Shown here: in pieces, positions 17,079 through 24,458 of the stretch
Layout: every line of letters starts with the position of its first letter
Position numbering within the stretch: position 1 is the first letter of the stretch
Source: Agilicoccus flavus
GTDB taxonomy: Bacteria; Actinomycetota; Actinomycetes; Actinomycetales; Dermatophilaceae
Reading direction: 5' to 3'
Assembly: GCF_014857905.1 (NCBI RefSeq)
Contig: NZ_JACYXE010000002.1
Span: 62,001-126,000 of the forward strand
Length of the DNA: 64,000 bases
Notes under the pieces: model-generated
Seen by the model: the letters and a program-made list of their open reading frames with translations, nothing else
Databases searched by the model: none
Told to the model about the DNA's origin: nothing
Translations under genes and position numbers: made by a program

Positions 17079-18207
17079 GCCACGCCTCGTGGCGTCGGTG
17101 GGTCGAGAGGATGAATCGCACGGCCCGGCGCGAGCAGTCCGCGATGGCGTAGTCGGCCGGGAGGGTGACGTCGGTGCGGCCGTCGGGGCCTGTACCCGCG
17201 ACCGCGTCGCGGACCGCCTCGACGACGTTCTCGGGATCGAGGCCCGTCATGACGATGGCGCCCGCGTCCAACGCCTCGGGACGTTCGATCGCGTCCCGCA
17301 TCGTCACGGCCGGGAACCGCAACAGGCTGGACTCCTCGCTGATCGTGCCGCTGTCGGAGAGCACGCACAGGGCGTCCTGCTGGAGTCGCACGTAGTCGAT
17401 GAACCCCAGCGGGGGATGGAAGGTGATGCCGGACAGGTCGAGGTCCCCGCCGCCCGGGCGGGAGGCGAGCAGGTCGAGGCGCTTGCGGGTGCGGGGGTGT
17501 GTGGACACGAGCACGGGGACCTCGAAGGCGTCGCGGGCGGCGACGAGGCAGCGCAGCAGAGCGGACAGGCGCGTCGGATCGTCGACGTTCTCCTCACGGT
17601 GGGCACTGACGAGGAGGTATCCCCGCGGGGCCAGGCCCAGGTCCGCCGGGGCGGAGCTCTCCGCGAACGCCACGGCGTGATGGTCGAGCACCTCACGCAT
17701 CGGCGACCCCGTGAGGAGGATCCGTCTCGGATGCAGCCCCTCCGCGAGGAGGTTGCGGCGGGCGTGCTCGGTGTAGACGAGATTGAAGTCGGCGACGTGG
17801 TCGACGAGGCGGCGGTTCGTCTCCTCGGGGACGTTCTCGTCGAAGCAGCGGTTGCCGGCTTCCATGTGATAGACGGGAATCCGCATCCGCTTGGCCATGA
17901 TGGCGGCGACGCAGCTGTTCGTGTCGCCGAGGACGAGGACGGCGTCGGGCCGCTCCGACGCGAGGACCGCCTCTGCCTTGATGAGGGTCTCCCCGAGGAC
18001 GTGCCCCAGCGTCGAGGTGTCGACGGAGAGGAAGTGGTCGGGACGCCGGATGCCCAGCTCGTCGAAGAAGATGCCGTTGAGCTCGTAGTCGTAGTTCTGA
18101 CCGGTGTGCACGAGCACGTGCTCCACCTCGGCGTCCAGCCGGTTCATCACGCGGGACAGACGGATGATCTCCGGCCGCGTTCCCACGATGGTCATCACCT
18201 TGGTCAC
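17065..18207 (-). CDS. fnlC: UDP-N-acetylglucosamine 2-epimerase family, FnlC/WbjD/CapG type
   Basis: 380 residues, the usual length. KVMTIVGTRPEIIRLSRVM is the N-terminal family motif; VLGDTNSCVAAIMAKRM, HMEAGNRCFDENVPEE(T)NR, VSAHREEN and LSDSGTISEESSLL carry the conserved active-site His, Glu and Asp/Ser residues. GNRCFD rather than GLRT points to the FnlC/WbjD/CapG group, which converts UDP-L-PneNAc (2-acetamido-2,6-dideoxy-talose) to UDP-L-FucNAc, instead of WecB. Neighbouring FnlA and FnlB genes support this. GTG at 18207 is set by the GTGA overlap with the acetyltransferase stop. Confidence 0.92.
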   Translation of the reverse strand: MTKVMTIVGTRPEIIRLSRVMNRLDAEVEHVLVHTGQNYDYELNGIFFDELGIRRPDHFLSVDTSTLGHVLGETLIKAEAVLASERPDAVLVLGDTNSCVAAIMAKRMRIPVYHMEAGNRCFDENVPEETNRRLVDHVADFNLVYTEHARRNLLAEGLHPRRILLTGSPMREVLDHHAVAFAESSAPADLGLAPRGYLLVSAHREENVDDPTRLSALLRCLVAARDAFEVPVLVSTHPRTRKRLDLLASRPGGGDLDLSGITFHPPLGFIDYVRLQQDALCVLSDSGTISEESSLLRFPAVTMRDAIERPEALDAGAIVMTGLDPENVVEAVRDAVAGTGPDGRTDVTLPADYAIADCSRRAVRFILSTHRRHEAWHGLR

Positions 18208-18872
18208 GGCCGGTCCCCGCCCCCGGCGTCGTGGCCGGTCGTGTCGAGATCCTTGACGTAGCGGTTCATGCGTCGCCCCTCGGGGGTCACGTACTGCGAC
18301 TCCAACGTCCAGCCGTGCCGCTGATGATGGCGGTTGACCGCGTCGTTGTCGTCGCGGTCGGTGGTCAGATAGGCCCGCTCCGCACCCATCCGGCGCGCGG
18401 TGGCCGACCACTCGCTCGAGAGTCGGGAACCGACACCGCGGCTGCCGCCGTCGGGATCGACGCACATCGACGCGAACAGGGCCGCGTCCGGGATCTCGGC
18501 CGGCGCGTCACCGCGGTAGCCGACCGCACGCACGAGGCGGGGCACCGCGCGCGGATTCCGGATCGCGCCCCGCGCCCCGGCCCAGGCGAAGCCCCACCAA
18601 CGACGGCGCAGCAGCCGCCCGTAGAACGACCCCGGTCGGGTCGTGCCCACCGCGACGCCGAGCACTTCTCCCGAGGTGTCCCGGGCGACGACGGCAACCG
18701 CGGACGGGTCGCGGAGAAACGCCCGGTAGAACTCGCGGAGGAAGGGTTCGCCGAGCTCGGCGAGGAAGAACCCCGAGAACGCCCGCCGGTGGATCGACGC
18801 GCACCGGGCCACGTCACCCGCGCGGAGCGGACCCAGGGTGATCTGCGGAGCGGCCGGTGGGGGAGAGATCAT
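18204..18872 (-). CDS. GNAT-family N-acetyltransferase in the FucNAc operon
   Basis: 222 residues. GNAT features: N-terminal ARCASIHRRAFSG, central beta strand VAVVARDTSGEVLGVAVGTT, the acetyl-CoA loop DGGSRGVGSRLSSEW, and the C-terminal RDDNDAVNRHHQRHGW. It is coupled to FnlB (ATGA) upstream and to FnlC (GTGA) downstream, so it lies inside the FucNAc pathway genes although that pathway needs no acetyltransferase. Sugar-acting GNATs such as WecD acetylate 4-amino sugars, so it may serve the 4-amino product of the DegT aminotransferase at 22555 (inference). It lacks signal and membrane segments. Confidence 0.85.
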   Translation of the reverse strand: MISPPPAAPQITLGPLRAGDVARCASIHRRAFSGFFLAELGEPFLREFYRAFLRDPSAVAVVARDTSGEVLGVAVGTTRPGSFYGRLLRRRWWGFAWAGARGAIRNPRAVPRLVRAVGYRGDAPAEIPDAALFASMCVDPDGGSRGVGSRLSSEWSATARRMGAERAYLTTDRDDNDAVNRHHQRHGWTLESQYVTPEGRRMNRYVKDLDTTGHDAGGGDRP

Positions 18873-20065
18873 CGTTCCTCCTGGATCATGGGGCCGCCGG
18901 ACGCTCGGCGATCCTCGAGGTCCCGCCCTGTGAGCACCGGGAGCGGGTAGGTGTCCGGATGCTCGGGGTCGAAGAGCTCGTTGGTCCAGAAGGACGTCAC
19001 CAGGGGCTCCGTACCGATGTTCGTGATGCTGTGGGTCCACAGAGTGGGCATGTCGACGACCGCGGGCTCGCGACCGTCGACCTCGAATTCGAGAACCTCG
19101 TCGTGGAGGACACGGCGCAGTCGGATCAGTCCGCGACCCGCCACGACCTGGAATCGCTCGATCTTGTGCAGGTGGACGTGATCCCCCCGGGTGCATCCGG
19201 GGTTCGTCGTCGACAGAAAGGCCTGGCCGCTCCCGCCGTGCACCCGCACGGTCTCGACGAGCGTTCCGCGCTCGTCCTGCCGCGGGGCCGGCCGGAAAGG
19301 GTACGCCGCAGGCCACATCGCTGCTCGGAGCGTGTTGAAGAGGGCCACGTCGAACCCGCCGGTCAAGGCGGGGATCTCGCCGACGGGGGCGTAGACGTCG
19401 TGCATCTCGCGCAGGCGGCGGGCGACGTCGGAGATGCGCGTCGGGCGTCCCGGTTGGGTGATCGTCCCGGTGGCACGCCGGCCCGCTGCACCGAACATCC
19501 GCTGGACCGCCTCGCCGACGTGCAGCAGCGGCACCTCGCGGTCGCTCTGGACGCGGGGTTCCTCCCCTCGTGCCACGCGGTGGGCGAACGTGGCGACGAA
19601 CGAGTTGTAGTCGGGCCGTCCGTGTTCCCCGAAGAGCCCCGGGAACCTCAGATCGGCCGCACTCGCCCCGGGCGTGCGGTCCGCCCAGGCCGACAGCTCG
19701 GCACCGGCGGCCCGTTTGCCGCGCGCGTACGGCGTGTCGCGGGCGGGGTGGTCGTCGTCCGCCTGGCTGCTCCCGGCCACGACGACGGCCGGCGCGGGGC
19801 CGGGGTTCTCGTCGAGGGCGGCGACGAGGCGGCGCGCGAGGTCGATGTTGCCCGCGAATACCTCGTCGCCGTTGCCGCGGTTGAGGCCGGCGCAGTGCAG
19901 GACGACCTCCGCGCCCCGGACGGCCCGCGCGAGCGCGTCCGGCGTGAAGGTGGCCCGGGTGACCGGGACGACGTCGATGTCCTCGCCGTCCACCTGACGG
20001 GCCAGCAGGCGAGCCCGCGTGTGCCAGCCGAGGAAGCCGTCGCCGCCGGTCACGACCACCTTCAC
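18869..20065 (-). CDS. fnlB: UDP-2-acetamido-2,6-dideoxy-hexulose reductase, FnlB/WbjC/CapF type
   Basis: 398 residues with the two-domain build of CapF. An N-terminal short-chain dehydrogenase part (1 to about 255) starts VVVTGGDGFLGWHTRARLL and contains YARGK as the catalytic Tyr-x-x-x-Lys. A C-terminal cupin (about 270-385) contains CTRGDHVHLHKIERFQVV with metal-binding histidines, and WTHSITNIG. In S. aureus CapF the cupin epimerises C3 and the reductase domain then makes the talose derivative. ATG at 20065 overlaps the FnlA stop (ATGA). It is about 25 residues longer than CapF, mostly in Ala/Gly-rich loops. Confidence 0.93.
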   Translation of the reverse strand: MKVVVTGGDGFLGWHTRARLLARQVDGEDIDVVPVTRATFTPDALARAVRGAEVVLHCAGLNRGNGDEVFAGNIDLARRLVAALDENPGPAPAVVVAGSSQADDDHPARDTPYARGKRAAGAELSAWADRTPGASAADLRFPGLFGEHGRPDYNSFVATFAHRVARGEEPRVQSDREVPLLHVGEAVQRMFGAAGRRATGTITQPGRPTRISDVARRLREMHDVYAPVGEIPALTGGFDVALFNTLRAAMWPAAYPFRPAPRQDERGTLVETVRVHGGSGQAFLSTTNPGCTRGDHVHLHKIERFQVVAGRGLIRLRRVLHDEVLEFEVDGREPAVVDMPTLWTHSITNIGTEPLVTSFWTNELFDPEHPDTYPLPVLTGRDLEDRRASGGPMIQEER

Positions 20066-21111
20066 GACCCGGACCCCCCGAATTCGGGCAGGGTGCGCAG
20101 CAGCGCGACGGTCGCATCGACGTCGAGGCGGGTCGTGTTCTCCGAGGTGTAGTCCGACTCCACCGACGCGCGCGGGTCGCCCTCCTCGAAGTATTTCGAA
20201 TACTGCATCGACCTGGCGTCGACGGGGACGCGGAAGTAGTCCCCCTCGTCGTCGGCGGTGGCCATCTCCTCCCGGGAGAGCAGGGTCTCGTGCCGTTTCT
20301 CCCCGTGGCGGGTCCCGATGACCTCGACGGGGTGGTCGGGCACACCGCGGACGACGGCCACGGCCCGGGCCAGCGTCTCCATCGTCGCGGCGGGAGCCTT
20401 GCGGACGAAGAGGTCGCCCGGGCCCGCGTGCGTGAAGGCGTGGTCGACGAGGGCGACAGACTCACCGAGGCTCATGAGGAAGCGGGTCATCGTCGGGTCG
20501 GTGACGGTCAACGGCCGCCCCGCGGCGATCTGGGCGACGAACAGCGGGATCACCGACCCGCGCGAATACATGACGTTGCCGTATCGGGTGACGGACACGA
20601 CGGTGCGTGACTGCGGGTGTTGGCGCGCGAACGCCTGGGCCGTCTTCTCCATGAGCGCCTTGCTCATCCCCATCGCGTTGACCGGCTGGACGGCTTTGTC
20701 GGTGCTCAGGCAGACGACGGAGCGGACGCCGGCCACGTGCGCGGCCTCGATGACGTTGTGGCTGCCCACGACGTTCGTCTTCACCGCCTGCTGCGGGAAG
20801 AACTCGCAGCTCGGTACCTGTTTGAGGGCGGCGGCGTGGAAGACGTGATCGACCCCCACGAGTGCGGACCGGACGCTGTCGGGGTCGCGCACGTCGCCGA
20901 GGAAGAAGCGGAGGCGGGGGTCGGCGAACGCGAGCCGCATCTCGTGCTGTTTGGCCTCGTCCCGAGACAGGACGTGTACGGCGGCGACGTCACGGTCCCG
21001 GAGCAGGTGGCGGGCCATCGTGGACCCGAACGAACCCGTGCCACCCGTGATGGCGACCCGGGCGCCGGACAGATCGGTGGAGGCGGGCGGCTGTTCCGGC
21101 GCCGTGGTCAT
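20062..21111 (-). CDS. fnlA: UDP-GlcNAc 4,6-dehydratase / 5-epimerase, FnlA/WbjB/CapE type
   Basis: 349 residues. NAD-binding motif VAITGGTGSFGSTMARHLL, then VFHAAALKQVPSCEFFPQ, LSTDKAVQPVNAMGMSKALM (Met in place of the usual active-site Tyr, as in CapE/FnlA) and RYGNVMYSRGSVIPLF. It catalyses the first step from UDP-GlcNAc toward UDP-L-FucNAc. ATG at 21111 with GGAGG five bases upstream; it overlaps the stop of the WbuB-like gene (ATGA) and passes to FnlB the same way. A related but larger membrane dehydratase is at 24381-26270. Confidence 0.93.
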   Translation of the reverse strand: MTTAPEQPPASTDLSGARVAITGGTGSFGSTMARHLLRDRDVAAVHVLSRDEAKQHEMRLAFADPRLRFFLGDVRDPDSVRSALVGVDHVFHAAALKQVPSCEFFPQQAVKTNVVGSHNVIEAAHVAGVRSVVCLSTDKAVQPVNAMGMSKALMEKTAQAFARQHPQSRTVVSVTRYGNVMYSRGSVIPLFVAQIAAGRPLTVTDPTMTRFLMSLGESVALVDHAFTHAGPGDLFVRKAPAATMETLARAVAVVRGVPDHPVEVIGTRHGEKRHETLLSREEMATADDEGDYFRVPVDARSMQYSKYFEEGDPRASVESDYTSENTTRLDVDATVALLRTLPEFGGSGS

Positions 21112-22424
21112 CGTTCCTCCCTCGTCCGTCGTACGGCGGTCAACAGGGACTCGGCCCTGTCGACGGCGCGGGTGACGGAGAACGTCTCCTCGTAGTAGCG
21201 GCGTGCGGCGCGGCCCCGCGAGCGCAGCGGCGCACGCCCACCATCGCACAGGGCGCGCAGGATGCCGGACAGGCCGTCGACGTCGGCAGCCGGCGCGCTC
21301 CACCCCGCTCCGGAGTCGGCGACGACGTCACGCACGTCACCGTCGGCGCAGACGACGAGGGCGCGGGACGCCGCCATCGTCGCTTGGGTCTTGCTGGGCA
21401 TCGTGACCTCGGCCCCCGGACCGGGGGAGAGGCCGACGTACCCGGCGTCGGCGCCGGCCAACAGGGTCGGCATCAGTGAGGTGGGGACGCGGCCCACGAA
21501 CTCGGCGGGCGCCCGACCCGCGCCTCTCGAGGATCGCCCGAGGGACCGGCTGAGCGAACGCAGCTCGTCCTCGTGGGTGCCCGAGCCCGCGACGACGACG
21601 CGCAGGCGGGGGTCGTCGACGCGGGCCGCCGCGCGCACCAGGGTGTCGAGCCCCTGCGCCGCCCCGAGAGCACCTGCGTACAACAGCAGCACCGCGTCGT
21701 CGGGGACACCCAGCGACCGGCGCCAGGCGAGGCCCGCCGTCTCCGTCTGCGGACCCGGGGGCCGGAAGGTCGTCTCGTCCGCCCACATCGGGGCGTAGGC
21801 CAGCTTGCGGTCCGGGACACCGCGAGATCGCAGCACGTCCCCGACACCCGGCGAGATGTAGCTGACCGCCCCGGAGGCGGCGTACATGGCGCGGCACCAT
21901 GCGTGCAGGCCCGCGTCCGCCGCCCGCGCCCCGGCGGCGACAGGAGCTGCGGAGCCGGCGGTGCGGCCGATGAGGTCGAATCCACTCACGGCGAGCGTGT
22001 CGGGCCAAAGGTCGCCCACGTGACACACGAGGGGGACACCGAGCGCGTAACGGGCGGCCCACATGGTGGGGGCCACGGTGACGGGCGAGTAGTTGACCCA
22101 GAGGGCGTCTAGGCCCGCAAGGACGCCGATCCCGCTGACCAGCGAGCTCGCGCCGAAGGAAGCGTAGTTCGTCAGACGTCGGACGGGGGAGGCGTCGTGA
22201 CTCGGGTAGAGCGCCACCCGTGTGATGTCCACGCCGTCCACGCGCTCGTCGAGCCGGCGGCGCAACCGGTACCCGTCGGCCAGCACCCCGCTCGGGTAAT
22301 TGGGGAACCCGGTCAGGACGCGGACCTCGTGCCCGCGGTCCACGAGACCTCGGGCGAGGACCCCCGGCAGGGCCGCAGGCCCGGGCTCCGGGTCGAACCA
22401 CTGCGTCAGCAACCCAACCCGCAC
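21108..22424 (-). CDS. WbuB-like glycosyltransferase, probable L-FucNAc transferase
   Basis: 438 residues, GT4 family. The start VRVGLLTQWFDPEPGPAALP and VRVLTGFPNYPSG are typical of the WbuB/WcaI subgroup, followed by VNYSPVTVAP, CHVGDLWPDTLAVSG, a donor domain with LLLYAGALGAAQGLDTLV and PSKTQATMAASRALVV. WbuB in E. coli O26 transfers L-FucNAc and sits next to fnlABC, which fits this operon. GTG at 22424 is the first gene of the six-gene leftward operon to 15846, in which every junction is a short overlap. It is divergent from the aminotransferase at 22555 (130 bp apart). Confidence 0.88.
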   Translation of the reverse strand: MRVGLLTQWFDPEPGPAALPGVLARGLVDRGHEVRVLTGFPNYPSGVLADGYRLRRRLDERVDGVDITRVALYPSHDASPVRRLTNYASFGASSLVSGIGVLAGLDALWVNYSPVTVAPTMWAARYALGVPLVCHVGDLWPDTLAVSGFDLIGRTAGSAAPVAAGARAADAGLHAWCRAMYAASGAVSYISPGVGDVLRSRGVPDRKLAYAPMWADETTFRPPGPQTETAGLAWRRSLGVPDDAVLLLYAGALGAAQGLDTLVRAAARVDDPRLRVVVAGSGTHEDELRSLSRSLGRSSRGAGRAPAEFVGRVPTSLMPTLLAGADAGYVGLSPGPGAEVTMPSKTQATMAASRALVVCADGDVRDVVADSGAGWSAPAADVDGLSGILRALCDGGRAPLRSRGRAARRYYEETFSVTRAVDRAESLLTAVRRTREER

Positions 22425-22541
22425 GCCTCCGCCTCTCCGGTCGTCTCCGACCGTGCCCCGAGCTGTTGCGACGCGTCACCGTGGACCCGCCGGCCCCGCG
22501 CCCGGCCGCTCCACCTGCCCGACCCGCGCCGTGTCCACGGA

Positions 22542-22547
22542 TATCGT
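22542..22547 (+). promoter_or_regulatory. -10-like hexamer for a leaderless aminotransferase mRNA
   Basis: TATCGT (TANNNT pattern) lies seven bases before the GTG at 22555, the spacing expected when transcription starts at the start codon. There is no convincing -35 and no good ribosome binding site. Confidence 0.4.
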
Positions 22548-22554
22548 AGCGAGG

Positions 22555-23799
22555 GTGACCGTTTCGGATCCCCGGCCCGAGTTCGTGCCCTTCGCGCCCC
22601 CGGACATCGGTGAGGCCGAGATCGAGGCGGCCGTGGAGGCGATGAGGTCGGGGTGGTTGACGACCGGGCCGCGGGCGGCGAGCTTCGAGCGGGAGTTCGC
22701 GGCGGTGCTCGGGACCGACCTGCGCGACGAACCCGATCCGACGGTCCTCGACTCCGCCGCCGAGGGACCGGGCGGCCGGGTTCACGCGGTGGCGCTCAAC
22801 TCGGCCACGGCCGGACTGCACCTGGCTCTCGAGGCCGTCGGCGTGGGCCCCGGCGACGAGGTGATCGTGCCCACGTGGACCTTCACGGCCACCGCCGAGG
22901 TCGTGCGCTACCTCGGGGCACGTCCGGTGATCGTCGACGTCGACCGCGTCACCCTCAACCTCGACCTCGACGCGGCGCGAGCCGCGGTGACGAGCGCGAC
23001 GAGGGCCGTCATCCCCGTGCACTTCGCCGGGCTGCCGGTGGATCGCGGCGCTCTGGCGGCGTTCGCTCGCGAGGCCGGTGTCGCCGTGGTCGAGGACGCC
23101 GCCCACGCCTTCCCCGCCATGTCGTCGGGGCAACCGGTCGGCGTCGGCGAGAGCGAGGCCGTGGTCTTCAGCTTCTACGCCACGAAGACCATGACGACCG
23201 GCGAGGGGGGCATGGCCGTCACCGCTCACGAGGATCTCGCCGCGCGCATGCGGACGATGCGTCTGCACGGCATCAGCAAGGACGTCTTCGCCCGATACGC
23301 GGGCGGCTACGATGCCGGCGGCCCGCGGGTGCCCCGGTGGGCGTACGAGGTGATCGCCCCCGGATTCAAGTACAACCTCACCGACCCGGCCGCCGCGATG
23401 GGGCGGGTGCAGCTGCGCCGGGCCGTGGCGATGCGTCGGTCCCGGGAGGCGATCGCGGCGCGATACGACGAGGCCTTCTCCGACCTGCCCCTCGACCTGC
23501 CGCCCCGGGGAGGACCGGGCGACGTGCACGCGCGGCACCTGTACGTCGTGCGCCTCCGAGACGACGCGCCGATGGGGCGGGACGCGTTCGTCGATGCCCT
23601 CACCGAGCTCGGGATCGGCACCAGCCTGCACTTCATCCCGCTGCACCGGCACCCGTACTGGGCGGACGGTTTCGCCCGCGGACCGTACCCGGTGGCCGAC
23701 GACGCCTTCGGCCGGGTGGTGAGCCTGCCCATCCCTTCGGGCCTGCGACCGGATCACCTCGACCGCGTGGTCGATGCCGTCCGCCAGGTCCTGTCGTGA
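22555..23799 (+). CDS. DegT/DnrJ/EryC1 family sugar aminotransferase
   Basis: 414 residues. PLP-dependent fold type I: ALNSATAGLHLALEAVGVGP, EVIVPTWTFTATAEVVRYLG, VVEDAAHAFPA (Asp181 facing the pyridine nitrogen) and SFYATKTMTTGEGGM (Lys211 forms the Schiff base). A 20-residue insert at about 54-76 is unusual. Family members transfer an amino group to a keto-sugar nucleotide. With the PglF-like dehydratase (24381) and the priming transferase (23796) next to it, C4 amination of a UDP-4-keto-6-deoxy-GlcNAc is the likely reaction. The start is uncertain; GTG 22555 is supported by a -10 hexamer spaced for a leaderless message. Its stop overlaps the next gene (GTGA). Confidence 0.9.
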   Translation: MTVSDPRPEFVPFAPPDIGEAEIEAAVEAMRSGWLTTGPRAASFEREFAAVLGTDLRDEPDPTVLDSAAEGPGGRVHAVALNSATAGLHLALEAVGVGPGDEVIVPTWTFTATAEVVRYLGARPVIVDVDRVTLNLDLDAARAAVTSATRAVIPVHFAGLPVDRGALAAFAREAGVAVVEDAAHAFPAMSSGQPVGVGESEAVVFSFYATKTMTTGEGGMAVTAHEDLAARMRTMRLHGISKDVFARYAGGYDAGGPRVPRWAYEVIAPGFKYNLTDPAAAMGRVQLRRAVAMRRSREAIAARYDEAFSDLPLDLPPRGGPGDVHARHLYVVRLRDDAPMGRDAFVDALTELGIGTSLHFIPLHRHPYWADGFARGPYPVADDAFGRVVSLPIPSGLRPDHLDRVVDAVRQVLS

Positions 23800-24458
23800 C
23801 CTCCCTCGCGGGACGCGACGAGGTGACGGCCGCCGCCGTGGACGTCGGGCGGGTCACCGACGTCGTGCTCGCCTCCGCCGGGCTCGTCGTCGGCGCGCCG
23901 TTGCTCGGGGCGATCGCCGCAGCCGTGCGCCTCGACTCGGGCGCACCGGTGCTGTTCCGACAGGAGCGAGTCGGACGGGGCGGGCGGACCTTCGAGATCC
24001 TCAAGTTCCGTTCCATGCGCTCGGCGCCGCCGGGCGGGCCGCTCGTCAGCGCCACCGGCGACGCGCGGGTCACCTGCGTGGGGGCCGTACTGCGGTCGAC
24101 CAAACTGGACGAGCTGCCGCAGCTCGTCAACGTGGTCCGCGGCGACATGAGCCTGGTCGGGCCTCGGCCGGAGGTGCCGCGGTACGTGGCCCTATGGCCG
24201 CAGCAGGACCGGGACGTCATCCTGTCCGTGCGCCCCGGAATCACCGATCCCGCGAGCATCGCCGGCCTCGACGAGGGCGACGAACTGGCCGGTCAGGCCG
24301 ACCCGGAGCGGTACTACGTCGACGTGATCCTGCCGCGCAAGGCGGCCTTGTACGTCGAATACGTGCGCGGCCGCACGTGGTCATCGGACGTGCGGATCCT
24401 CGGCCGGACCGTCCTGGCCGTCGCCGCCCGCCGGACGCCGTGGCGGAGACGCCGGTGA
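23796..24458 (+). CDS. Small phosphoglycosyl transferase (PglC/WcaJ-C type), priming enzyme
   Basis: 220 residues. One hydrophobic re-entrant segment near the start (VVLASAGLVVGAPLLGAIAA), then RQERVGRGGRTFEILKFRSM, STKLDELPQLVNVVRGDMSL with the catalytic Asp105-Glu106 pair, and VGPRPEVPRY. It moves a phospho-sugar from UDP to the polyprenol phosphate carrier and so starts repeat-unit synthesis. GTG at 23796 is coupled to the aminotransferase; an in-frame GTG at 23823 is an alternative. The last 78 bases overlap the convergent dehydratase gene. The aminotransferase beside it suggests the first sugar is an amino-modified one. Confidence 0.92.
   Translation: MTSLAGRDEVTAAAVDVGRVTDVVLASAGLVVGAPLLGAIAAAVRLDSGAPVLFRQERVGRGGRTFEILKFRSMRSAPPGGPLVSATGDARVTCVGAVLRSTKLDELPQLVNVVRGDMSLVGPRPEVPRYVALWPQQDRDVILSVRPGITDPASIAGLDEGDELAGQADPERYYVDVILPRKAALYVEYVRGRTWSSDVRILGRTVLAVAARRTPWRRRR

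Noticed and set aside
17065-18207. Identification as WecB (UDP-ManNAc-forming epimerase)
   Set aside because: The FnlA and FnlB partners and the GNRCFD motif favour the FnlC/WbjD/CapG role, although the families are close.
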